Shown here: positions 29,060-38,571 of the stretch, in pieces | Numbering within the stretch: position 1 is the stretch's first letter | Layout of the letters: each line of letters opens with the position of its first letter | NCBI RefSeq assembly: GCF_026341775.1 | Contig: NZ_JAPEOB010000001.1 | Location: forward strand, 1,302,001-1,366,000 | Origin: Streptomyces sp. NBC_00654 | Lineage (GTDB): Bacteria > Actinomycetota > Actinomycetes > Streptomycetales > Streptomycetaceae | DNA length: 64,000 nt | Direction of reading: 5' to 3' | Position numbers and translations under genes: made by a program | Notes under the pieces: model-generated | Seen by the model: the letters and a program-made list of their open reading frames with translations, nothing else | What the model was told of the DNA's origin: nothing | Databases searched by the model: none

Positions 29060-29656
29060 TCAGCCGGCCTTGACGACCACCGACGAGCAGACCTTGTCCG
29101 CGAACGTCTGCTTCTTCGAGTCCCACAGCGGCCACAGCCAGCCGATGTAGCAGGCGGCGCTGTCCAGGAAGTGGGCCAGGCGGCGCACGAAGGCCATGCC
29201 GAAGCCGAGCGGACGGCCGTCGGCCTCGCGCAGCAGGCGGATGCCCACGGCCTTCTTGCCGATCGTCTGGCCGGTGGAGCCCTCCAGGTACAGCAGCCAG
29301 ATGGCGACGCCGATCAGACCGAGGAAGCCGATGATGGCCAGGACGCCGCCCGCGCCGTCGCCCATGGCGCCGCCCACGGCCACCACGGCGTACGGGACCG
29401 CGAGGATCAGCCCGTCGATGATGAGCCCGCCCAGGCGCAGGCCCCAGTGGGCCAGCTCGGGCATGCCGCCGCCGTAGCCGGCCTGCTGCGGGTAGCCGCC
29501 GCCGTAGGGCTGGCCGGGCTGCTGCTGGGGGTAGCCGTAACCCTGCGGCGGGACACCCTGGGGAGCCTGCTGCGGGTAGCCGTAGCCGGGCTGCTGGCCC
29601 TGGGGCGGCTGGCCGGGCTGCTGCCCGTACGGGTTGTTCGGGTCGCCGAAGCTCAT
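29060..29656 (-). CDS. RDD family membrane protein
   Basis: 198 residues from ATG 29656 (AAGGA 7 nt upstream). A Gln/Pro/Gly/Tyr-rich start (about 1-70, PQQ and PGYGYP repeats) precedes an RDD domain with three membrane segments. Visible are LRLGGLIIDGLI, GQTIGKKAVGIRLLREADG and a C-terminal DSAACYIGWLWPLW segment. The family may transport small molecules or ions; the function here is unknown. It is transcribed away from folD. Confidence 0.85.
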   Translation of the reverse strand: MSFGDPNNPYGQQPGQPPQGQQPGYGYPQQAPQGVPPQGYGYPQQQPGQPYGGGYPQQAGYGGGMPELAHWGLRLGGLIIDGLILAVPYAVVAVGGAMGDGAGGVLAIIGFLGLIGVAIWLLYLEGSTGQTIGKKAVGIRLLREADGRPLGFGMAFVRRLAHFLDSAACYIGWLWPLWDSKKQTFADKVCSSVVVKAG

Positions 29657-29880
29657 GGGGTGTTCCTTCAACAGACGTGCGGGGACGGATGCGGCCACAC
29701 GGAGGAAGGAACAGGTCAGCGGTCCGCCCCCCGTACTACCGCGGCACTGCGAATATCATCGTTATAAGCCGTACGTAAGTTTGTCCAGTCCGGCCCTCCA
29801 GGTGTTGTGCAAGTGCAACCTTGTGTCCATGGGGGACCCGCAATTGGTATGCGGGCGGGGTCATCCGCGAGGATGGGAAC
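29657..29880. promoter_or_regulatory. Divergent promoter region, RDD gene and folD
   Basis: An A/T-rich stretch (about 29749-29785) contains TATAAC on the minus strand with TGGACA 15 bp upstream, a candidate promoter for the RDD gene. GACCCGCAATTGGTATGCGGG (29835-29855) forms a hairpin before folD. I see no ZTP riboswitch. Confidence 0.35.
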
Positions 29881-30765
29881 ATGACTGCCCAGATTCTCGA
29901 TGGCAAGGCCACCGCTGCCGCGATCAAATCCGATCTGACCGTCCGTGTGGCGGCCCTCAAGGCGCAGGGCATCGTCCCCGGCCTGGGAACCCTGCTCGTC
30001 GGGGACGACCCGGGCAGCCGCTGGTACGTGAACGGCAAGCACCGTGACTGCGCGCAGGTCGGCATCGGCTCCATCCAGCGCGAACTCCCCGACACCGCCA
30101 CGCAGGAGGAGATCGAGGAGGTCGTACGGGAGCTCAACGCCAACCCCGAATGCACGGGCTACATCGTTCAGCTCCCGCTGCCCAAGGGCATCGACACCAA
30201 CCGGGTCCTGGAACTGATGGACCCGGCCAAGGACGCCGACGGCCTGCACCCGATGAGCCTCGGCCGGCTGGTCCTCAACGAGACCGGCCCGCTGCCCTGC
30301 ACCCCGCAGGGTGTCGTCCAGCTGCTCCGTGCCCACGGTGTGGAGATCAACGGCGCGCATGTCGTGGTCGTCGGCCGCGGTGTCACCATCGGCCGCTCGA
30401 TCCCGCTGCTGCTGACCCGTAAGACCGAGAACGCCACCGTCACCCAGTGCCACACCGGTACGCGTGATCTCTCCGCCCACCTCCGGCAGGCCGACATCAT
30501 CGTGGCCGCCGCCGGGGTGCCCCACCTGATCAAGCCCGAGGACGTGAAGCCGGGCGCCGCCGTGCTCGACGTCGGCGTCAGCCGCGACGAGAACGGCAAG
30601 ATCGTCGGCGATGTGCACCCCGGAGTCGCCGAAGTGGCCGCCTGGGTCGCCCCGAACCCCGGCGGTGTCGGCCCGATGACCCGCGCCCAGCTGCTGGTCA
30701 ACGTGGTCGAGGCAGCCGAGCGGACGGCCGCCGAGGCCACCGACGCCGCCGCGACCGCGGGCTGA
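29881..30765 (+). CDS. folD: Methylene-THF dehydrogenase/methenyl-THF cyclohydrolase
   Basis: 294 residues. Interconverts 5,10-methylene-THF and 10-formyl-THF with NADP; the latter is used by PurN and PurH upstream. The Tyr...Lys pair appears in [10 protein letters not shown], followed by [15 protein letters not shown] and [12 protein letters not shown] for cofactor binding. ATG 29881 has GAGGATGGG upstream. The DUF3017 gene follows after 20 nt. Confidence 0.96.
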   Translation: MTAQILDGKATAAAIKSDLTVRVAALKAQGIVPGLGTLLVGDDPGSRWYVNGKHRDCAQVGIGSIQRELPDTATQEEIEEVVRELNANPECTGYIVQLPLPKGIDTNRVLELMDPAKDADGLHPMSLGRLVLNETGPLPCTPQGVVQLLRAHGVEINGAHVVVVGRGVTIGRSIPLLLTRKTENATVTQCHTGTRDLSAHLRQADIIVAAAGVPHLIKPEDVKPGAAVLDVGVSRDENGKIVGDVHPGVAEVAAWVAPNPGGVGPMTRAQLLVNVVEAAERTAAEATDAAATAG

Positions 30766-30785
30766 CCCGAACCGGAAGGAACCCC

Positions 30786-31394
30786 ATGGGTGCTGGTACG
30801 AGTCCGGCCGGGGCCGATCCGGCTCCCGCTCCCGACCCCGCCTCCGACCCCGCCTCCGTGTCCGTCCCCGGGGACAGGGGCCCGGGGGAGCGGGGCGAGC
30901 AGCCGCACGAGCCGCACGAGCCAGGAGAGCAGGGCGAGTCGGGAGAGCAGGGCGGTGCGACGGCCGAGGAGCCCGGTGCGGGGAGCACCGCCCCCCGCCG
31001 GTCGCGGCGCTTCCCGTCGCTGACCCGTGACACCGCGCGTCCCGAGGGCGGCGGTCGGGCGGCATCGGGCGACGCGCCCGCACCGGCCCGGCAGTGGCCG
31101 CTGCTCACCGTGCTCTGCACGGCCGGGGCCGGGCTGCTGATCGTCGCCGCCGACCCGTTCGCCGCGGCGTTCCGGATCGGCACGATACTGATCGGCGCCG
31201 CGCTTCTCACCGGGGCCGTGCTGCGCTGGGCGGTCCCCTCGGTCGGCATGCTCGCCGTACGGTCCCGGTTCACCGACCTGGTCACGTACGGGCTGATGGG
31301 CACCTTGATCGTGCTGCTCGCGCTGATGGCCCAGCCCAAGCCGTGGCTGGACATTCCGGTGCTGGAGGACGCGGTCCACTTCACGATCCGCTGA
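30786..31394 (+). CDS. DUF3017 membrane protein
   Basis: 202 residues. A long hydrophilic Pro/Gly/Glu-rich start (about 1-105, with a repeated GEQGES-type unit) precedes three hydrophobic segments (about 108-130, 135-155 and 170-190). DUF3017 proteins regularly follow folD in actinomycetes; no function is known. GGAAGGA lies 5 nt before the ATG. Confidence 0.85.
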   Translation: MGAGTSPAGADPAPAPDPASDPASVSVPGDRGPGERGEQPHEPHEPGEQGESGEQGGATAEEPGAGSTAPRRSRRFPSLTRDTARPEGGGRAASGDAPAPARQWPLLTVLCTAGAGLLIVAADPFAAAFRIGTILIGAALLTGAVLRWAVPSVGMLAVRSRFTDLVTYGLMGTLIVLLALMAQPKPWLDIPVLEDAVHFTIR

Positions 31395-31425
31395 GGTGCG
31401 GTGCCGGTCCGGCCCGCGTGGTGAC

Positions 31426-31465
31426 GGGGTGTCCGTCCCTTCCCCCGTGAAGGGACGGACACCCC
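31426..31465 (+). terminator. folD-DUF3017 terminator
   Basis: A perfect 16-bp stem (GGGGTGTCCGTCCCTT and its complement) with an 8-nt loop. Confidence 0.85.
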
Positions 31466-31797
31466 CCGGGCGGGACCCCTGCGGAAGTCGAGCAACTCCG
31501 GTATGCGGTGGCTTGAGCGGCCTTGCCCCGTCCTGCCTCCAGCGTCATGGACGGCGGACGCGGGTTCAAGGGATCACTGGGGCCTGTGGCACGGAAGTGA
31601 CCATTCCGGCACGGTGTGATCGTTGCGCAACGGTGGCGGACCGGCCCGGCGCACGGGTACGGCACGGGTACGGCACGGGTGCGGGGCGAGTGTGCGGCAC
31701 GGGTGAGGGGCGGGTCGCCCCCGTGCCCGCGTGCGCTGTGTGACCGGTTGTGTGCCGTGCCACAGGGGGGCGGGCGGCCGGGGCGGCCGGGGTCGGA
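31466..31797. other. Gene-free stretch with short tandem repeats
   Basis: No credible gene. At about 31656-31715 the unit GCACGGGTACG recurs three to four times with small changes. Reading frames here lack ribosome sites and have atypical composition. Confidence 0.6.
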
Positions 31798-32898
<1,101 letters not shown>

Positions 32899-32930
32899 GT
32901 CCCGGTCCCGGTCCCGCCGGAACCGCCGTA

Positions 32931-32975
32931 CGCCGAAGCGCCCCCGCAGCATTCCGCTGCCGGGGCGCTTCGGCG
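32931..32975 (+). terminator. mdh terminator
   Basis: CGCCGAAGCGCCCCCGCAG pairs with CTGCCGGGGCGCTTCGGCG (19 bp, one mismatch, 7-nt loop). Confidence 0.85.
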
Positions 32976-33143
32976 TTCCGCGGGTCCCGCACCCGATGGA
33001 CGCATGACCGGGCAGACGTCACCCGTGGTGACGCCACGGCTCCCAAAAGTCTCCACCGGGCTGCGGAGTGCGGGTATGGTGTCCCCTTTCCACCACCAAC
33101 GCACGCTGCCGGAGCGTGAGTTGTGGTCAGCTAGGGGGAACCG

Positions 33144-35045
33144 GTGACCGGGAGTACCGTGCCGCAACCGTCGCGGAGCCAGGACGACCTGCTGGGGAAA
33201 CCGCCCGTGCACCCGGCCACGAGCGAGGCCTGCAGACTGCTCTGCGCCGGGGTCTATCTGCACGACGGCTACCGCGACGCCGTGATCGACCAGCTGTATG
33301 TGCAGGAGGAGCGGATCGCCGCCCCGTCGACGGGTTTCGACGCCGCCCGGGTGCTGGCGCACGCCCTGCGGGCACGCCGCTCCGAACTCCGGTGGGCCGC
33401 GGGCATCCTGGCCACCTGGCTGCTGGGCGTCGTGCTCACCCGCGGTGCCGTCGCGGTCCTCGTGATGCCGTGCGTCCTGCTCGCCCTCGCGCCCTTGATC
33501 AGGGGGTCGGCGCGCAACCCACCGGTCTACCGCCGGATCCCGGCGTTCCTGATGCGCTGGTACGGGCGGGTCCTCCTGTTCCTCGCGGTGCTCTGGACCG
33601 TCGGCAGCGCCTTCGCCGGTCTCTTCGACGACGACGACGATTCCGGGAGCTACGACTCCTCGTACGGCTCCTCGTACGACTCCTCCGACGGGCTGTCCGA
33701 CGGCTTGTCCGACGCGATCCCGGACGGGGCCGGTCTCGGTCTCGCCGTGCTGAACGAAGGCTTCTCCTCCGGCGGGTCCGGCTCGGGCGCGGCCTGGGGA
33801 GCGATTGCCTTCTTCGCCCTGATCGCCACCCTGGTGGGGCTCCGGCGCGGCCAGTTCGCCCGGGTCATGGCCGGTGAGCTGGCCAGGAAGAACTTCCCCG
33901 ACCAGACCGCCGACCCGGCCGAACGGACCGTGGGCGGCCGCTTCCGGCGGCTCCAGCAGCGGATCAGGCTGGAGCAGCACGCCCCGCTGATCATGTACAG
34001 CGCCGGCGATCCGTTCTGCGGTGCCGGGGTCCCGTACCACCCGTGGAACCTGGCCGTCGAGCTCCGGCCGAGCGAGGACGGCCCGACCGAACCGATCGAC
34101 AACGCGCGGATCCTCCGCCGGATCGTGCCACTGCTCCAGGAGCTGCGGGTGCCGTCTCCGCACGGCTCCCCGGAGGCTGCCGCCGCCGTACGGGACCGGC
34201 TGCGCGAGCTGCAGATCGACGAGTGCGTGTTCCTGCCGGTGCTGGGCATGCGGCGGCGCGAGGACGCCCCGTACGGTCCCGAGGGCTTCGAGACCCACCG
34301 GCTGGGCGCCGTCGAGGAGGGCGGGGAGAGCCGCAGGCACTTCCTGCGCATCCGTGTCGGCGGATGGAGCGAGGAGGTCGTCGTCACCGTCTTCGTCCGG
34401 GTCCACACCCAGGGCGGGATGCTGATGCTGGAGCTCGCGCCGCATGTCCTGATGCCGGTGCACCCGTTGTTCCAGGAGGCCGACCGGATCGCCCACCGGC
34501 ACCGCAACAACAACTGGTTCGGGAAGACCGCCTGGGCGGTGGCCCGCACTCCGGGCTCGCTGGTGCGCTCGGTCGTCACCCTGGGCCGCGGCGCGGTCAG
34601 CGGCTGGACGGTCCTCACCGCCGGGAACAGCGGTGCGCTGACGGACGGGCCTGCGATGTCCATCCGGCAGCTGGGCTCGGACGACGAGGCCTCGCTCTTC
34701 CAGGACATGGACATCAACCGGTATCTGAAGAGCATCCAGGACCGGGTGACCGGTGGTGTGCGGCTCGCCCTGCGCGAAGCGGGCTGGCAGACCGACGAGT
34801 TCGAGCAGAAGATCGTGAACATCGGCGCGGGCGGGGTCTTCATCGAGTCCGCGAAGGACAGCGCGATCGGCATCGGGGACCACAACAACGTCTCGTACGG
34901 AAACGCCGGCCACCGGTCCACCGCGGACCCGAAGCGGGCCCCGGGGGCGAAACAGGGCCCCGGCGCGCAGAAGCCCCCGCCGAAGCCGTCCGGACCCGGC
35001 ACCTCGCCGCGGCCGGACCAGCACCCGAACACCGGAGGTAAGTGA
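33144..35045 (+). CDS. Membrane protein with C-terminal RHIM-like IGIGDHNNV motif
   Basis: 633 residues, family not recognised. A soluble start (1-80) precedes two close membrane segments (about 84-119), another at 141-160, an acidic Ser/Asp/Tyr loop (161-195) and a last segment at 216-234. A cytoplasmic region of about 320 residues follows. Near the C-terminus, residues 575-583 read IGIGDHNNV, matching the hydrophobic-x-hydrophobic-G-x-x-N-x-hydrophobic core of RHIM-type amyloid motifs; a Pro/Lys-rich tail follows. GTG 33144 has AGGGGGA upstream. First gene of a tight three-gene operon; the next protein carries the same motif at its N-terminus. Confidence 0.8.
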   Translation: MTGSTVPQPSRSQDDLLGKPPVHPATSEACRLLCAGVYLHDGYRDAVIDQLYVQEERIAAPSTGFDAARVLAHALRARRSELRWAAGILATWLLGVVLTRGAVAVLVMPCVLLALAPLIRGSARNPPVYRRIPAFLMRWYGRVLLFLAVLWTVGSAFAGLFDDDDDSGSYDSSYGSSYDSSDGLSDGLSDAIPDGAGLGLAVLNEGFSSGGSGSGAAWGAIAFFALIATLVGLRRGQFARVMAGELARKNFPDQTADPAERTVGGRFRRLQQRIRLEQHAPLIMYSAGDPFCGAGVPYHPWNLAVELRPSEDGPTEPIDNARILRRIVPLLQELRVPSPHGSPEAAAAVRDRLRELQIDECVFLPVLGMRRREDAPYGPEGFETHRLGAVEEGGESRRHFLRIRVGGWSEEVVVTVFVRVHTQGGMLMLELAPHVLMPVHPLFQEADRIAHRHRNNNWFGKTAWAVARTPGSLVRSVVTLGRGAVSGWTVLTAGNSGALTDGPAMSIRQLGSDDEASLFQDMDINRYLKSIQDRVTGGVRLALREAGWQTDEFEQKIVNIGAGGVFIESAKDSAIGIGDHNNVSYGNAGHRSTADPKRAPGAKQGPGAQKPPPKPSGPGTSPRPDQHPNTGGK

Positions 35046-35047
35046 CC

Positions 35048-35428
35048 ATGGAGACGCCCGACGGACAGCAGCCGGTACAGCGGACCGTCCACGTGGGATC
35101 GGTGACCGGCAGCGCCTTCGCCATCGGTGACCACAACACCGTCACACAGCACCAGCACGCCGCTCCCGCCGACGGGACCCAGGCCGAACTGCTCCGCGCC
35201 GTGCGGGAGCTCCGCGCCGACCTCGAACGGTTCGTCGCCTCGGACGCCACGGAGATCCTCGACGCCGAACTGGTCTCGGTGACGGAGGAGATCGAGGGCG
35301 CCGGCGCGGCGACTCCCGGAAGGCTGGCCCGGCTCCGGGACGCACTGACGGCGACCGGTGCCCTCACCGGGACGCTGGCCTCCGGCATCGCCGTGGGGCA
35401 GGCGCTCGCCGCGCTGCTGGGGAGCTGA
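35048..35428 (+). CDS. Small helical protein with N-terminal RHIM-like FAIGDHNTV motif (DUF5955-like)
   Basis: 126 residues. Residues 14-37 carry VHVGSVTGS and then FAIGDHNTV (24-32), nearly the same motif as in the protein upstream. The rest (about 42-126) is a compact helical domain with LRAVRELRADLERF, a short turn and an Ala/Gly/Leu-rich final helix. It resembles DUF5955 proteins from memory. ATG 35048 has GGAGGT 8 nt upstream, better placed than GTG 35042; the gene starts 2 nt after the previous stop. An adaptor or signal-receiving role is inference. Confidence 0.78.
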   Translation: METPDGQQPVQRTVHVGSVTGSAFAIGDHNTVTQHQHAAPADGTQAELLRAVRELRADLERFVASDATEILDAELVSVTEEIEGAGAATPGRLARLRDALTATGALTGTLASGIAVGQALAALLGS

Positions 35429-35431
35429 GCG

Positions 35432-36421
35432 GTGAACGGGGGCGGCGGAGCACGCTGGAACGACGAGACACAGAGCTGGGAGACCGAGGAGCGGCGCGGC
35501 CACACCCCGCCGCCCCCGCCGCTGCCCTCGGTACCGCCGGTGGTTCCGGTGGCCCCCGTGACGCAGGAGCCACCGGGGCCGCAGGGGCCTTGGGGTCCGG
35601 CCGGTCCTCCGGGCCCGGCAGGGCCGCCCGCGCCGCCGGGGACGTACAACAACATCACCGGGACCTTCGAGACCACCGGGACCGGCGGGGCGGGCGGCGG
35701 CAGGTCCTTCCGGGAGCGGGTCACCCCACTGACCGCCGGGGTCGCGGTGGGCGTGCTCGCGGTGGGTGCGGCGGCGCTGTGGTTCACGCTCGGCGGCGAC
35801 AACGACGGCGGTCACGAAGGTGCGCGGGGGGCGAGCGCCACCTCCACCGAGCTGGAGAACTCGGCCGACGGGACGACCGGCGGTGAGGACGCCGGGGGGA
35901 CCGACGGGGCCCTTCCCGATGCCTCCGCGTCGGAAACCGCCCAGGAATCCGCGTCGCCGTCCGGTGCGCCGCCTCCCGAATACGCCGATACGGACGACCG
36001 TGAAGGCTTCCGGATCGCTGTCCCCCGGGAGTGGGACGTCCGCACCGAGGACAAGGGCGCGGTGTTCTACAGGTCGGCCGACGGCGTGGAACTGATGCAG
36101 ATCTTCCGGATCGCCGAGTCCATCACCGCCGTGGACGCCGTCGGACGCGCGTCCGAGGAACTCAGCTCCAACCCGGGCTTCGAGGAGATCAGCCGCGGCG
36201 CCGTGGAGAACCCCGGAGGCGGGGAGGCGGCCGAGCTGGTCTACGCGTACGACAGCGAGGAGACCGGCGGCCGGCGCCAGGTCGTCGAGCGCGTCTTCAC
36301 GGCCTCGGACGGTCGGCTGTACGCGGTGCTGGTCGGCGCCGCCGACAGCGAGTGGCCGCGGCAGCAGGAGATCCTGGACGTGGCCGTGACGCACTTCGAC
36401 CCGTACGGCAGTCCGTTCTGA
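35432..36421 (+). CDS. Single-pass membrane protein with collagen-like segment and outer sensor-like domain
   Basis: 329 residues. The cytoplasmic part has a WNDETQSWETEE start, then Pro-rich and collagen-like G-P-x repeats (about 50-68) followed by YNNITGTFET. One membrane segment lies at about 96-116 (AGVAVGVLAVGAAALWF). An acidic Ser/Thr-rich stalk and a C-terminal domain of about 140 residues (REGFRIAVPREWDVR...) should lie outside the cell. The domain resembles PsbP/LpqN-type outer domains seen on some Streptomyces kinases and lipoproteins. GTG 35432 has GGGGAG 7 nt upstream, 3 nt after the previous stop. Confidence 0.75.
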   Translation: MNGGGGARWNDETQSWETEERRGHTPPPPPLPSVPPVVPVAPVTQEPPGPQGPWGPAGPPGPAGPPAPPGTYNNITGTFETTGTGGAGGGRSFRERVTPLTAGVAVGVLAVGAAALWFTLGGDNDGGHEGARGASATSTELENSADGTTGGEDAGGTDGALPDASASETAQESASPSGAPPPEYADTDDREGFRIAVPREWDVRTEDKGAVFYRSADGVELMQIFRIAESITAVDAVGRASEELSSNPGFEEISRGAVENPGGGEAAELVYAYDSEETGGRRQVVERVFTASDGRLYAVLVGAADSEWPRQQEILDVAVTHFDPYGSPF

Positions 36422-36493
36422 CCGCCGGTTCCGCTCCCCCCTGTGGCGCCGTCCTCGAAGCCATCAGCGTCCGACGCCGTTCAGGGTCCGACC

Positions 36494-36561
36494 CCGTTCA
36501 GGGGCTGAGGCTGTTCAGCGCCTGAGGCTGTTCAGTGCTTGAGGCCGTTCAGTGCTTGAGG
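36494..36561. repeat. Four 17-bp tandem units spanning the ahpD-like stop codon
   Basis: Units CCGTTCAGGGGCTGAGG, CTGTTCAGCGCCTGAGG, CTGTTCAGTGCTTGAGG and CCGTTCAGTGCTTGAGG lie back to back. The last contains the stop codon and final codons of the gene at 36549-37061, so the others are copies of that gene's 3' end. Confidence 0.9.
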
Positions 36562-37061
36562 TCGCCGGGGGTGTAGTGACCGGGGACCTGGCGGGTGGAC
36601 ACGCCGAAGCGGTTCCAGGCGTTGATCACCGTGATGGTGGAGATCAACTGCGCGAGTTCCGCCTCCTCGAAGTGCTCGGCGGCCTTCGCGTACACCTCGT
36701 CCGGGACGGAGCCGTCGGTCAGCACCGTGATGGCCTCGGTCAGCTCGATCGCCGCCACCTCCTTCTCCGTGTAGAAGTGCCGCGACTCGTCCCAGGCGCT
36801 GAGCTGGACGATCCGCTCGACGGACTCGCCCGCCGCGAGCGCGTCCTTGGAGTGCATGTCCAGGCAGAAGGCGCAGCGGTTGAGCTGCGAGGCCCGCACC
36901 TTCACCAGTTCGACCAGGAGCGGGTCCAGACCCTTCCTGGAGGCGGCGTCCAGCCGGACCATCGCCTTGTAGACATCGGGGGCGAGCCGGGACCAGGCCA
37001 GGCGGGCCGGGTGCTCGGGGGCGTACGCGGAGGTGGTGCGGTCGTGCGTGTGTGTCGTCAT
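36549..37061 (-). CDS. AhpD/carboxymuconolactone decarboxylase-like peroxidase-type protein
   Basis: 170 residues. The CxxCxxxH motif (CAFCLDMH) of AhpD-type alkylhydroperoxidases is intact, followed by the helical AhpD core. Such proteins reduce peroxides using the Cys pair; the substrate here is unknown. ATG 37061 is chosen from a leaderless arrangement with TAGCGT 7 nt upstream. It is divergent from a MocR-type regulator with only 47 bp between start codons, so that regulator probably controls it. Confidence 0.88.
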   Translation of the reverse strand: MTTHTHDRTTSAYAPEHPARLAWSRLAPDVYKAMVRLDAASRKGLDPLLVELVKVRASQLNRCAFCLDMHSKDALAAGESVERIVQLSAWDESRHFYTEKEVAAIELTEAITVLTDGSVPDEVYAKAAEHFEEAELAQLISTITVINAWNRFGVSTRQVPGHYTPGDLKH

Positions 37062-37108
37062 GTCTACGACGCTATGGCCTGGGTGGCGCAACGGTATGGT
37101 CCATTCCC
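37062..37108. promoter_or_regulatory. Overlapping divergent leaderless promoters
   Basis: 47 bp carry TAGCGT (minus strand, for the AhpD-like gene) and TATGGT at 37095-37100 (plus strand, 8 nt before ATG 37109). No ribosome sites are present on either side. The two promoters are so close that one regulator bound here could affect both. Confidence 0.55.
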
Positions 37109-38509
37109 ATGACAGATTCCTGGGCCACTTTCGGTGCCGATCTGCATATCGAACCGCACGGCGGGGGACTGCGCAGCGGACTGATAGAGGCCCTGCGGGA
37201 GGCCGTGCGCACCGGGCGGCTGACTCCCGGGACCCGGCTGCCGTCCTCCCGCACGCTCGCCGCCGACCTGGGCGTCGCCCGGAACACCGTGGCCGACGCC
37301 TACGCCGAACTGGTCGCCGAGGGCTGGCTCACCGCCCGGCAGGGTTCGGGGACCCGGGTCGCGCCGAGGTCCGTGCCGCGCCGGGCGGACCCGGCCGTGC
37401 CACCGTCCCCCGCGGTGCGGTCCGGGCCCGTCCACAACCTGAAGCCCGGCTCGCCCGACCTTGCCGCCTTCCCGCGCGCGGAGTGGCTCAAGGCGGCCCG
37501 CCGGGCGCTGACCGCCGCCCCCAACGAGGCGTTCGGGTACGGCGATCCGCGCGGACGCGTCGAACTGCGCACCGTACTGGCCGAGTATCTGGCGCGGGCC
37601 CGCGGGGTGTACGCGGCACCGGAGCGGATTCTGGTCTGTGCCGGCTTCGTCCACGGGCTGATGCTGCTGGGCAAGGTGCTCGGGGCGCGGCGGGTGCGGG
37701 AGGTCGCCGTCGAGTCGTACGGGCTCGACCCGCACTGGAACCTGCTGAGGGAGGCCGGACTGCGTACCCCGTGCCTGCCGTTGGACGGCCTCGGGTCCCG
37801 TACGGGGGAGCTGGCCGGGATGCGCGGCGTCAGGGCGGTCCTGATGACGCCCGCGCACCAGTTCCCGACGGGCGTCCCGCTGCACCCCGACCGGCGGGCC
37901 GCCGCGGTCGACTGGGCCCGGTCCACGGCGGGGCTGATCCTGGAGGACGACTACGACGGGGAGTTCCGGTACGACAGACAGCCGGTGGGGGCGCTTCAGG
38001 GGCTCGATCCGGAGCGCGTCGTCTACCTGGGAACCGCCAGCAAGTCCCTCGCGCCCGGTCTGCGCCTCGCCTGGATGGTGCTGCCGCAGGAGCTGGTGAC
38101 GGAGGTGGCGCGGGCCAAGGGGGAGTTCGACTGGACACCGGGCGCGCCGGATCAGCTGACGCTCGCGGAGTTCATCGCCTCGGGGGCGTACGACCGCCAT
38201 GTGCGCTCGATGCGGCTGCGGTACCGGCGCCGCCGCGACCAGCTCGTCGCCGCGCTCGCCGAACGCGCGCCGGACATCAGGGTCGGCGGAATCGCGGCCG
38301 GGCTGCACGCGGTCCTCGAACTCCCCGAAGGCAGCGAGCGCGCGGTGATCCAGGCGGCCGCCTGGCAGGGGCTGGCCCTGGAGGGCCTCGCGCGCTTCCG
38401 GCACCGCGACGCGCCGCCCGGCCGTGACGCGCTGGTGATCGGCTACGGCTCCCCGCCCGACAGCGCCTGGGCGGGGGCGCTGGACGCACTGTGCCGGGTG
38501 CTGCCGTAG
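37109..38509 (+). CDS. MocR/PdxR-type GntR regulator with aminotransferase domain
   Basis: 466 residues. A GntR winged helix (about 18-85: RTGRLTPGTRLPSSRTLAADLGVARNTV) is fused to a class I aminotransferase fold. It retains YGDPRG, EDDYDGEFRY and TASKSLAPGLRLAW, whose Lys would bind PLP. MocR regulators use PLP or an amine as effector. Target is probably the divergent AhpD-like gene and itself. ATG 37109 is chosen from the leaderless promoter. Confidence 0.9.
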   Translation: MTDSWATFGADLHIEPHGGGLRSGLIEALREAVRTGRLTPGTRLPSSRTLAADLGVARNTVADAYAELVAEGWLTARQGSGTRVAPRSVPRRADPAVPPSPAVRSGPVHNLKPGSPDLAAFPRAEWLKAARRALTAAPNEAFGYGDPRGRVELRTVLAEYLARARGVYAAPERILVCAGFVHGLMLLGKVLGARRVREVAVESYGLDPHWNLLREAGLRTPCLPLDGLGSRTGELAGMRGVRAVLMTPAHQFPTGVPLHPDRRAAAVDWARSTAGLILEDDYDGEFRYDRQPVGALQGLDPERVVYLGTASKSLAPGLRLAWMVLPQELVTEVARAKGEFDWTPGAPDQLTLAEFIASGAYDRHVRSMRLRYRRRRDQLVAALAERAPDIRVGGIAAGLHAVLELPEGSERAVIQAAAWQGLALEGLARFRHRDAPPGRDALVIGYGSPPDSAWAGALDALCRVLP

Positions 38510-38571
38510 GGGCCGCGAGGGCGCGGGGCGCAGGGGCCACCGGCTGCCGGGCCGCCGGGGCGAGGGTCTGC

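Noticed and set aside
25614..29135. Very long open frame (over 1100 codons) on the minus strand opposite purH and the DUF2079 gene
   Set aside because: It is an antisense shadow produced by high GC third positions. It has no ribosome site and no recognisable domain, and it crosses two genes with clear families.
29700..29880. ZTP (pfl) riboswitch before folD
   Set aside because: The conserved CCGCCTGGGCA-type block is missing; only a simple hairpin is present.
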